Shown: piece by piece, positions 7,741 to 14,959 of the stretch
Layout: every line of letters begins with the position of its first letter
Numbering within the stretch: position 1 is the stretch's first letter
Assembly (NCBI GenBank): GCA_000696115.1
Contig: JJOH01000010.1
Location: forward strand, 69,126-133,125
Length of the DNA: 64,000 bases
From: Streptomyces olindensis
GTDB lineage: Bacteria > Actinomycetota > Actinomycetes > Streptomycetales > Streptomycetaceae
Direction of reading: 5' to 3'
The notes under the pieces: model-generated
What the model was told of the DNA's origin: nothing
Databases searched by the model: none
What the model saw: the letters and a program-made list of their open reading frames with translations, nothing else
Translations under genes and position numbers: made by a program

Positions 7741-10700
7741 TCAGCCCTCGGCGGCCAGCAGCGCGCGGAGCTCCGCGACCACCGCGTGCTCGTCCGTCCC
7801 CTCCAGTGCCGCGAGCGCCCTGGCCCACTCCTCGCGCGCCTCGCCGGGACGCCCCCGCTCGCGCAGCAGCAGCCCGTTCTGGTGGCGGGCGAGACCGCCG
7901 GTGTAGTGGTCGGCGCGGGCGTCGGCCCGGCCCAGCAGTTCGGCGCACTCGCGGGCGGCCCGCCCGGTGCGGCCCAGCAGCCGCAGCGCGCGGACCAGGC
8001 CGAGCCGGGTCTGGGACTCGCCGTGCCAGTCGCCCTGGCCGCCGAGGACGCGCAGGCTCTCCTCGAAGTGCGGAAGGGCGGCGTCCGGTTCCCCGAGCCG
8101 CAGATGGGCGTAGCCGATGTTGCAGTGCGCCGAGTGGCGCACGATCACGGCGCCGATCTCCTCCCCGAGCGCGAGCGACCGCCGGTGCTGCTCGATGGCG
8201 GCCCGCGGGTCGGTGTGCTCGTAGAGGTTGCCGAGGTGGCTGCGGGTGACGGCCTCGCCGTACGGGTCGTCCAGCCGCCGCGCGTACTCCAGGCTCCGCG
8301 TCAGCGCCTCCGCCGCCTCGGCGTGCCGGCCGAGTCCCTCCAGCAGCAGGCCGCGGTTGTTGAGGCAGCGACGGATCCAGGAAGGCTGGTCCAGCCGCCG
8401 CCAGAGGTCCAGCGCGCGGTCGTTGAGGGTGAGGGCGTCGCTCTGGCGGCCGGTCAGGAAGCGCAGCCCCGCGAGGTCGACCAGCGCGCACGCCTCCGCC
8501 GCCTCGTCACCGAGCCGCCGCGCCACCCGGAGGCCCACCCGCCCGAGCACCTCCATCTCGGCGACCCGTCCCCGGCGGTGCGCGTAGGGGAAGACCAGCC
8601 GGACCAGATCCGAGACCAGGGCGGCGCGCCCGCCGCACGGGTCGTCCCCGTGCCGCTCGACCAGGGTGACGAGGTTCGCCAGCTCCCGGTCGCCCCAGGC
8701 GAAGGCCTCCTCGGGGGTGTCGAAGGGGGCGACCGCGTCGGCGTGCGCAGGTGGGCCGGCGGGCCGGGCCGCGGTGGGGCGGCGGCGGTCGTCCTGGTCG
8801 GGGCCGGGGCCGAGGATGGCGGCGAGGGCGCGCTCGGCCACGGCGGCGTACCAGCGCAGCGCCGTGTCGGCGGCGTCGCCGGCGCTGTCCGCCTCCCGCT
8901 CACCGGCCCGTTCGCGGGCGAAGTCGCGCACCAGGTCGTGCGGTGCGTAGCGGCCGTACGCGATCTCCTCCAGCAGGGCCACGTCCACGAGCCGGTCCAG
9001 GGCGGCCTCGGTGCGCCTCACGCCGGTGCCGGTGAGACGGGCGAGCAGGGGGGCGCCGTACGTGGGCAGGTCGAGGGCGCCGATGCGGCGCAGGGTGAGG
9101 GCCGCGTCCCGGTCGGCCTCGCGCGCGGAGCCCGCGAGCGAGTCCTGGGCGACGGCCAGGGAGCGGCGGACGCTCAGGTCGTCGTACTCCAGGTGCCGCA
9201 ACCGCCCGTCCGCGGCGGCCAGTTGCCCGGCCAGGACGTCCGGCGTGAGGGCCTGACGGGCGGCCAGCCGGGCCGCGACGACGCGCAGGGCCAGGGGGAG
9301 GCGGCCGGTCAGTTCGACGAGGAGCCGGGCGGCGTCCGAGCCGTCCAGGCCGTCACGGCCCGAGGCCGCGCGCAGGAGGTCGGCGCTCTCCTCGTCCGAC
9401 AGCGGGGCGAGCGGGAAGCGGGCGACTCCGTCGAGGGCGGTGAGCGGTGAACGGCTGGTGACGATGACCGCGCAGCCGGAGCCGCCCGGCAGCAACGGCC
9501 GAACCTGGGCGGCACTCGCGGCGTCGTCCAGCACCAGGAGCGTGCGGGTCGGGGCGAGCAGTGAACGCAGCAACGCGGCGGCCGCGTCCGGGAGTTCCGG
9601 GATGCGGCCCGGTTCGACACCGAGGTCGCGCAGCAGGGCGGTGAGCGCCTGGCCCGGGGAGAGGGGGGTCATGCCGGGAGTCGCGCCGTGCAGGTTGAGG
9701 TGGAGCTGTCCATCGGGGAAACGTTCCGCCAACGCGTGCGCGACATGCAGCGCGAGGGCGCTCTTGCCGACGCCGGGCATGCCGCTGATCACGGCGGTGG
9801 GATACGGGCCGGGCGCGGTGAGGGCACGGCACAGGGCGTCGCGCACGGCGTGCCGTCCCGTGAAGTGGGCCGGGGGCGGAGGGAGTTGCGCGGGCCGGGG
9901 CGCCGCGGCGAGGGAAGGGGACGGGGCGCGTGCGGGCCGCTGGGGGCCGCGGTTTGCCGGGTCGGTGCTCGGGGGTGACTGGTGGCCGGGGGTACTCGGG
10001 GTCGCGTGCGCGGGCGGCTGGGGGACGGGGGCGTGTGGGGTTGCGGCCGCAGAGGGCTGAGAGTCCGGGGCATGTGAGGCTCCGACCGCAGACGACCGAG
10101 AGTCCGGGACATGGGAATCTCCGACCGCAGACGACCGAGAGTCCGGGACATGGGAATCTCCGACCGCAGACGACCGAGAGTCCGGGACATGTAAGGCTCC
10201 GACCGCAGACGACCGAGAGTCCGGGGCATCCGGATCCAGGCCCGCAGACGACCCGGCACCCCGCCCCTCCGGGCCCGTGCCGGCGGACGACTGGCAGCCG
10301 GGGGCATCCGGGCCCGCGCCCCCAGACGACTGAGAGCCGGAGGCCGGTAGGGCTGCGCCCTCAGACGACTGAGAGCCGGAGGCCGGTAGGGCTGCGCCCT
10401 CAGACGACCGGCAACCGGAGACACCCGGCCCCGCACCCTCGAACGACCCGGAACCACGCTCCCCCGAGCCCACATCCGCAGGCGACCGGGAAGCCCCTCC
10501 CTGCACCCGGGCGCCGTGCTCCCCCGCCCCTCCCGGACCGCCGTCCCCCAAGGCACCCCGCAGCACCTCCACGTGGGCCTCCCGCACGCCCGGGCCCGGT
10601 TCGATGCCGAGTTCGTCGACGAGGCGGGTGCGCAGGTCACGGTGGACGGCGAGGGCCTCGGCGCGGCGGCCGGTGCGGTGCAGGGCGAGCATCAACTGCC

Positions 10701-11430
10701 GGTGGTACACCTCCCGCAGCGGATACTCGCTGGTCAGCGCCGCCAGCTCCGGCACCAACCGGTCCAGCCGGGCGCCGCCCAGGGCCAACTCGGCGTCGTA
10801 GCGCCACTCCAGGAGCAGCAGCCGGGCCTCGCGCAGGCGCCGTGCGAAGGCGTAGCCGCCCACCTCGGGCGGCAGTCCGGCGAGCGGCGCGCCCCGCCAC
10901 AGGGCGAGCGCGGCCCGGCACTCCGCGACGACCCGCTCCCAGTCCTGGCCGGTGTGCGCGGCACGTGCCGCGGCCACATGGGCGTCGAAGACATGGACGT
11001 CCAACTCGCCCTCGTCGACACGCAGCACGTACCCGGAGGGCACGGTCCGCAGCCGCTCGGGGTTCCCCAGCAGCCGCCGCAGCCGGGCCACGTGGTTGTG
11101 CAGCGAGGCCTGCGCGGACACCGGCGGGGTCCCTCCCCACAGCGCGTCCTTGAGGGACTCGACGGAGACGACCCGTCCGGCGTCGAGCAGCAACGCGGCC
11201 AGCAGCACACGGGTCTTGGGGCTCCCGATGGCCCGGACCGTCCCTTCGCCCCGGCGACTCCCGCCGCTGGTCACGCCTCCGGCACCGCCCGGGATGTCGT
11301 CGTACAGCACCGGCGGCCCCAGCAGCCCGAACCGCAGGCCGTACCGTTCCCCGGAACCCCCGCCGGACCCCCCGCCGGGTCCACCGTCGGATCCCCCGTC
11401 GCTGCCCGAGCAGGGAGATGCCGCCCCCAT
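7741..11430 (-). CDS. AfsR/SARP-type large regulator with NB-ARC and TPR domains
   Basis: 1229 residues from an ATG at 11430, preceded by a G-rich ribosome-binding stretch; longer in-frame starts (to 11625) give a low-complexity leader. Order: Ser/Gly-rich start; OmpR-type winged helix (YGLRFGLLGPPVLYDD, residues of about 30-120); BTAD (about 130-260); a long Ser/Pro/Ala linker with 13-residue repeats (about 340-465); an NB-ARC ATPase with P-loop GMPGVGKSALALH near residue 550 and TLLVLDDAAS; and TPR repeats towards the C-terminus. This is the AfsR layout of ATP-regulated activators of secondary metabolism or development. It lies about 8 kb from the phosphonate operon, but no link to it is shown. 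Confidence 0.88.
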   Translation of the reverse strand: MGAASPCSGSDGGSDGGPGGGSGGGSGERYGLRFGLLGPPVLYDDIPGGAGGVTSGGSRRGEGTVRAIGSPKTRVLLAALLLDAGRVVSVESLKDALWGGTPPVSAQASLHNHVARLRRLLGNPERLRTVPSGYVLRVDEGELDVHVFDAHVAAARAAHTGQDWERVVAECRAALALWRGAPLAGLPPEVGGYAFARRLREARLLLLEWRYDAELALGGARLDRLVPELAALTSEYPLREVYHRQLMLALHRTGRRAEALAVHRDLRTRLVDELGIEPGPGVREAHVEVLRGALGDGGPGGAGEHGARVQGGASRSPADVGSGERGSGSFEGAGPGVSGCRSSEGAALPASGSQSSEGAALPASGSQSSGGAGPDAPGCQSSAGTGPEGRGAGSSAGLDPDAPDSRSSAVGALHVPDSRSSAVGDSHVPDSRSSAVGDSHVPDSRSSAVGASHAPDSQPSAAATPHAPVPQPPAHATPSTPGHQSPPSTDPANRGPQRPARAPSPSLAAAPRPAQLPPPPAHFTGRHAVRDALCRALTAPGPYPTAVISGMPGVGKSALALHVAHALAERFPDGQLHLNLHGATPGMTPLSPGQALTALLRDLGVEPGRIPELPDAAAALLRSLLAPTRTLLVLDDAASAAQVRPLLPGGSGCAVIVTSRSPLTALDGVARFPLAPLSDEESADLLRAASGRDGLDGSDAARLLVELTGRLPLALRVVAARLAARQALTPDVLAGQLAAADGRLRHLEYDDLSVRRSLAVAQDSLAGSAREADRDAALTLRRIGALDLPTYGAPLLARLTGTGVRRTEAALDRLVDVALLEEIAYGRYAPHDLVRDFARERAGEREADSAGDAADTALRWYAAVAERALAAILGPGPDQDDRRRPTAARPAGPPAHADAVAPFDTPEEAFAWGDRELANLVTLVERHGDDPCGGRAALVSDLVRLVFPYAHRRGRVAEMEVLGRVGLRVARRLGDEAAEACALVDLAGLRFLTGRQSDALTLNDRALDLWRRLDQPSWIRRCLNNRGLLLEGLGRHAEAAEALTRSLEYARRLDDPYGEAVTRSHLGNLYEHTDPRAAIEQHRRSLALGEEIGAVIVRHSAHCNIGYAHLRLGEPDAALPHFEESLRVLGGQGDWHGESQTRLGLVRALRLLGRTGRAARECAELLGRADARADHYTGGLARHQNGLLLRERGRPGEAREEWARALAALEGTDEHAVVAELRALLAAEG
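10044..10402. repeat. 39-bp coding repeats in the linker of the AfsR-like gene
   Basis: About five copies of a 39-bp unit (core GACGACCGAGAGTCCGGG) run from 10044 to about 10238, and two copies of a related 39-bp unit (core GACGACTGAGAGCCGGAGG) from about 10325 to 10402. Each encodes 13 residues (DSRSSAVGDSHVP or SQSSEGAALPASG types) on the minus strand. The unit length keeps the frame, so the linker between the BTAD and NB-ARC domains can vary in length without breaking the gene. Confidence 0.85.
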
Positions 11431-11815
11431 CGCGCCCCCGCCTTCCGCTCCGCCGCCCTGGACGTGATTCCCACCGTGACGGGTTTCCGCCCCTGGACAG
11501 CGGTTTTCCGTCACCTTCGTCCCCGCGTCCTCCGCCGGGATCCGCCGCCGCCCCGGCCTTCCTCGGCCCTGGTTCGGCGACTTCACGCCAATCGGCAGAC
11601 GACGCAACGGAGAACCGTTGGCCACATGTTAGCGATCCGTTGGCAAAGCCTGATGTGATCGCTACATCGGATCTGGCCCGGCGGCGCGCGCGTCTGGACG
11701 CGCAACTCGGGGGAGTGTCGCCGCCGCGGCCGGATCCGGGTCCCGGTCGGCGGAGGTGAACGGCCGGGGCCCACTCAACCACTCACGCGACGCCGGCGAC
11801 GCACGCCCGTCGGCG
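11431..11815. promoter_or_regulatory. Upstream region of the AfsR-like gene with two inverted repeats
   Basis: No convincing gene. Two inverted repeats stand out: CAACGG-agaa-CCGTTG (11605-11620), and ATGTTAGCGATC with GATCGCTACAT (11626-11667), the latter perfect apart from one extra base and separated by about 19 bp. They lie 175-240 bp upstream of the chosen start and in a less GC-rich patch, suggesting a promoter or operator. A 35-codon frame from a GTG (about 11656-11760, plus strand) is open but I cannot support it as a gene. Confidence 0.45.
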
Positions 11816-12709
11816 TCAGATGACGGGCGGACGCCCCAGCCGGGTGAGCCGCCACACCGTACGCCAGCGCATGGGCCGCCGCTCTCCCGCCGACTCCCGT
11901 ACGCCTTCCACGAATCCGCCGAACCACGCCCGCAGCCCGGCGCCCGACCGGTTCCGCGCGAGGGTGAGCAGCACCCAGACCCCCAGATGGACGGGGACGA
12001 GCGGGAGCGGCAGCCGGCGGCGGGCCAGCCAGACCCGGTTGCGGGCGTTCACGCGGTAGTAGATGGCGTGCCGGGCGGGCGAGGTCTTCGGGTGCTGGAG
12101 CAGCAGTTCGGGCGCGTAGAGGATGCGCCAGCCCGCGTCGGCCGCGCGCCAGGCCAGGTCGGTCTCCTCGTGCGCGAAGAAGAACTCGGCGGGCCAGTCG
12201 CCGATCTGGTCGAGCATCGCCATCCGCAGCGCGTGCCCGCCGCCGAGGAACCCGGTGACGTACCCGCCCCGGTGAGGGTCCGACCTGCCGATCCGGGGCA
12301 CGTGCCGCTGCTGCGTCTCGCCCAGCTCGTCGGCGATGCGGAAGCCGACGATGCCGAGCCGGTCGTCGGCGGCGTAGAGGTCCCGGACGCGGCGCAGCAC
12401 ATCGGGGTCGACGAGCAGACCGTCGTCGTCCAGGTCCACCACGACGTCGATGTCGCCGAACTCCCGCAGCCGCGCCAGGGCCGCGTTCCGCCCGCCGGGG
12501 CAGCCGAGGTTCTCGTCGAGCTCGATGAGGGTGACCTCGCCGGGCAGCGACAGCCGCCGGGCGAACTCGGGCAGCGGGCAGCCGTTGCCGACGATCACGA
12601 TCCGCTCGGGCGGCACGTCCTGCTTGGCCACCGACTCCAGCAGCGCGTCGACCTCCTCGGGCCGGTTGCCCATCGTGACCACGGCGACGGCGATCCTGGG
12701 CGCCCCCAT
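11816..12709 (-). CDS. Glycosyltransferase family 2
   Basis: 297 residues with the GT-A start AVAVVTMGNRPEEVDALLESV, the nucleotide-binding ENLGCPGGRNAAL stretch and an acidic metal/sugar motif (VVVDLDDDGLL, residues of about 88-98). Further on come FLGGGHALRMAML and FFAHEETDLAWRA, typical of rhamnosyltransferase-like GT2 enzymes. The C-terminal part has one possible membrane-associated segment (LVPVHLGVWVLLTLA). It probably transfers a sugar to a cell-envelope glycan or a natural product; donor and acceptor are unknown. The gene stands alone between the regulator and a remnant region. Confidence 0.85.
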   Translation of the reverse strand: MGAPRIAVAVVTMGNRPEEVDALLESVAKQDVPPERIVIVGNGCPLPEFARRLSLPGEVTLIELDENLGCPGGRNAALARLREFGDIDVVVDLDDDGLLVDPDVLRRVRDLYAADDRLGIVGFRIADELGETQQRHVPRIGRSDPHRGGYVTGFLGGGHALRMAMLDQIGDWPAEFFFAHEETDLAWRAADAGWRILYAPELLLQHPKTSPARHAIYYRVNARNRVWLARRRLPLPLVPVHLGVWVLLTLARNRSGAGLRAWFGGFVEGVRESAGERRPMRWRTVWRLTRLGRPPVI

Positions 12710-12872
12710 GTCCTCACCTCATCCCGGTCCGGCGGCTGACGGGCTGACGCGCGATGCTATCCGTTCACGGTAAAGACCCCTTAAGTACGCCTGTCGGACC
12801 GCGACGCGTCTACGCCGTTCGGCGGAGCCGCGACGGGTGCGGCCCGGCCGAGCGGGAGTCCCGCGCCGGTCG

Positions 12873-12965
12873 TCAGGCGGCGCAGCGCAGCATCTCCAGC
12901 GGGGGGTTGGCGTGGAAGTCCGCCCAGTATTCCGCGCCGTACGCGCGCAGGGCGGCGTCGGACAC
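12873..12965 (-). pseudogene. Short C-terminal gene remnant or tiny ORF
   Basis: A 30-codon frame from a GTG reads VSDAALRAYGAEYWADFHAN and ends EMLRCAA. The residue mix is protein-like (aromatic, few low-complexity runs), and the frame stays open for several codons upstream. It abuts, tail to tail in the opposite sense, the start of the truncated plus-strand frame at about 12974. I read it as the end of a lost gene, but a genuine small protein cannot be excluded. Confidence 0.3.
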
Positions 12966-12973
12966 CTCCAGCG

Positions 12974-13330
12974 CACTTCGCGGGCCTGCCGACCACGACG
13001 CTCCTCGTCATGCACGAGCTGCCGCAGGGTGTGCCCGCACCCGACGTGCTCGCGGCGGCCGGGCTCTCGGAGGTCCGGCCCGGCCAGGAGGCCGAGACGA
13101 TCGCGACGGCACCGCGGCTGCGCGGCACCGTCGAAGCCGTGAGCGCCAAAGCCGTCGCCCTGCGTACGACGGAGCCCGTCGGCGGGATCTTCGAGCTCAC
13201 CACCATGGAGTGGGGCGGCACCGCGGCGATCGTCGTCGGCGGCCACCTCTACGGCCCCGACGGCGCGACGGTCCGGGACCGCGAGCAGCCCGCCTGGGAG
13301 GCCTGGGCCGCGAAACTGGCCGCGGGGTGA
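12974..13330 (+). pseudogene. Truncated gene: C-terminal part of a conserved protein, SRPBCC-like at best
   Basis: The frame is good protein from about HFAGLPTTTLLVMHELPQGV onward (ATG at 13010) to the stop after AWEAWAAKLAAG. The middle (RLRGTVEAVSAKAVALRTTE...GIFELTTMEWGG...AAIVVGGHLYG) is beta-rich and followed by a C-terminal helix, a pattern seen in START/SRPBCC-like domains. There is no convincing start codon or N-terminal half: coding character stops at about 12974, where the opposite-strand remnant begins. The most likely explanation is a deletion or rearrangement breakpoint. Confidence 0.4.
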
Positions 13331-13466
13331 CGGCCGCGGGGCGACGGCAGGGCGGGCTTCGGCCGGGCGGGTTCCGGCAGGCCGCGGCGGGTTCCGGCGG
13401 TTCCACGCCCGTGGAGCGACGGGCACGGGGAACGGCCCGCCGGAGGGCGCGGGGCCCGCGCCCTGC

Positions 13467-14429
13467 TCAGCGGGCCGCGCGCTCCTCCACGGGGAGGTCG
13501 GCCGCCTCGGTCCCCACTGTCGGCTCCGGCGCGGCGGCCCGTCGCCGCGCCGGGCGGGGCAACGTGCCGTGTGCCGCCATGATCCCGGCGATGATCAGCA
13601 CCGCCCCGAGCGGCTGGTTCCACGTCAGCCGCTCCCCGAGCAGGACCACGCCCGCCGTGACACCGACGACCGGGGTGAGATAGGTGACCGCGGCGGCGTT
13701 CACCGCACCCCACGCCTGGACGATGTTGTTGTTCCACAGATAGGCGAGGCCGGTGCTCAGGGCGCCCAGCGCCAGCATGCTCAGCGCGATCGGCGTGTCG
13801 ACGCGGGGCGCGGGCGACGCCAGCCAGGGGGTGGCCGCCAGCATGATGAGGGCGCCGATGGTGACCTGCACGAAGGCGACGCTGACCGCCGGCAGCCCGT
13901 ACGGGGTGATGTACCGGCGCAGATAGACGAAGGCGACCCCGTAACAGGCGGTGGCGCCCAGGCAGGCGAGTTCGGCCAGGAGGTGCCCGCCGCCCCCGGC
14001 GAGTCCCCCCGGGCCGATCAGCACCAGCACCCCGGCGAACCCGGTGAGCAGACCCGCCGTACGGCGCTTGTCGAGCCGCTCGTCCGCCAGGGCGACCGCG
14101 CCGACCGCGAGGGTGAGCAGCGGGGTGGTGGCGTTGAGGATGCTCGCCATGCCGGAGTCGAGGTGCTGCTCGGCCCAGGAGAACAGCAGGAACGGCACGA
14201 CGCAGAGCAGCACGGACACCACGGACAGCCGCAGCCACAGCCCGGCGTCCCGGGGGATCCTGCTGCGGGTCACCGCCATGACCGCGCAGAGCGCCAGCGC
14301 GCCCAGCACCAGTCGGCCCCAGACGACCTGGGCGGGCGTCAGCCCCTCCAGCGCGACCTTGATGAACAGGAAACTGGAGCCCCACGCGCACGCCAGCGCG
14401 ACGAACTGTGCCCCGATGCGCACGCGCAT
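13467..14429 (-). CDS. EamA/DMT-family transporter
   Basis: 320 residues with about ten hydrophobic segments in two EamA halves. The first starts AQFVALACAWGSSFLFIKVALE (typical WGSSF signature) and the second QVTIGALIMLAATPWLA, with the conserved VVGVTAGVVLLGERLTWNQPLGAVLIIAGI near the end. DMT proteins usually export metabolites or amino acids. It begins 32 bp after the YbaK-like gene on the same strand, so it may be the last gene of the SHMT operon and export an amino-acid-like product, or it may belong to the flanking chromosome. Confidence 0.85.
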   Translation of the reverse strand: MRVRIGAQFVALACAWGSSFLFIKVALEGLTPAQVVWGRLVLGALALCAVMAVTRSRIPRDAGLWLRLSVVSVLLCVVPFLLFSWAEQHLDSGMASILNATTPLLTLAVGAVALADERLDKRRTAGLLTGFAGVLVLIGPGGLAGGGGHLLAELACLGATACYGVAFVYLRRYITPYGLPAVSVAFVQVTIGALIMLAATPWLASPAPRVDTPIALSMLALGALSTGLAYLWNNNIVQAWGAVNAAAVTYLTPVVGVTAGVVLLGERLTWNQPLGAVLIIAGIMAAHGTLPRPARRRAAAPEPTVGTEAADLPVEERAAR

Positions 14430-14461
14430 GCCGACGCACCCCCCTTGATTCGTGTCGGTCC

Positions 14462-14959
14462 CTACTCCGCGGCGGCCGGGACCACCGGCGCCGCGATGGG
14501 CGCCACCGCGGGCGCCACGATCCGGACGTAGTCCTCCGTGGCCATGACCACCGACCGGTCCAGCCGGCCCGCGTTGAAGGCGATCTCCTCGTGGGCCGCG
14601 AGGAACTCCGCGTCCACCACGACGGGCAGCGTGCCGGACAGCGACAGCGGCGGGATGGCGCCGACGACGCAGCCGGTGAGCTGCTCGGCGAGGTCCGACG
14701 GGGCGAACCCGCCCTTCTTGCCCTCGACCGCGGCGACGACCTTCTTCAGGTCCGCGCGCCGGTCGCCCGCCAGCACGGCCAGCACCGCCGGGGACTCGAT
14801 CCCCTTCACCCGGCACACGAGCGCCTTCGCGCCCTGCGACACGGTCGTGCCGCGCACCGCGGACACCTCCTCGGAGCGCCCTTCGGCCGGGTGCTCGACC
14901 ACGCGGTACGTGGCCTTCTCGCGGTCGAGGAGGTCGAGGATCTGCTCAAAGGGACTCAA
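14462..14959 (-). CDS. YbaK/ProX-type aminoacyl-tRNA deacylase
   Basis: 165 residues from a TTG at 14959 that overlaps the TGA of the aldolase gene (TTGA), so it is translationally coupled; an ATG at 15016 would overlap further. Family features: a short N-terminal helix (SPFEQILDLLDREKATYRVVEH), the catalytic lysine region VSQGAKALVCRVKG, the DLKKVVAAVEGKKGGFAP stretch and VVGAIPPLSLSGTLPVVVD. YbaK-type proteins hydrolyse mischarged aminoacyl-tRNAs. In a cluster predicted to make an amino-acid mimic, this could give self-protection by clearing tRNA charged with the mimic (inference). Confidence 0.85.
   Translation of the reverse strand: MSPFEQILDLLDREKATYRVVEHPAEGRSEEVSAVRGTTVSQGAKALVCRVKGIESPAVLAVLAGDRRADLKKVVAAVEGKKGGFAPSDLAEQLTGCVVGAIPPLSLSGTLPVVVDAEFLAAHEEIAFNAGRLDRSVVMATEDYVRIVAPAVAPIAAPVVPAAAE

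Noticed and set aside
10044..10402. CRISPR array
   Set aside because: Repeats are contiguous without unique spacers, keep frame and encode a protein linker.
11656..11760. 35-codon frame upstream of the AfsR-like gene
   Set aside because: Too short to judge and overlaps inverted repeats that look regulatory.
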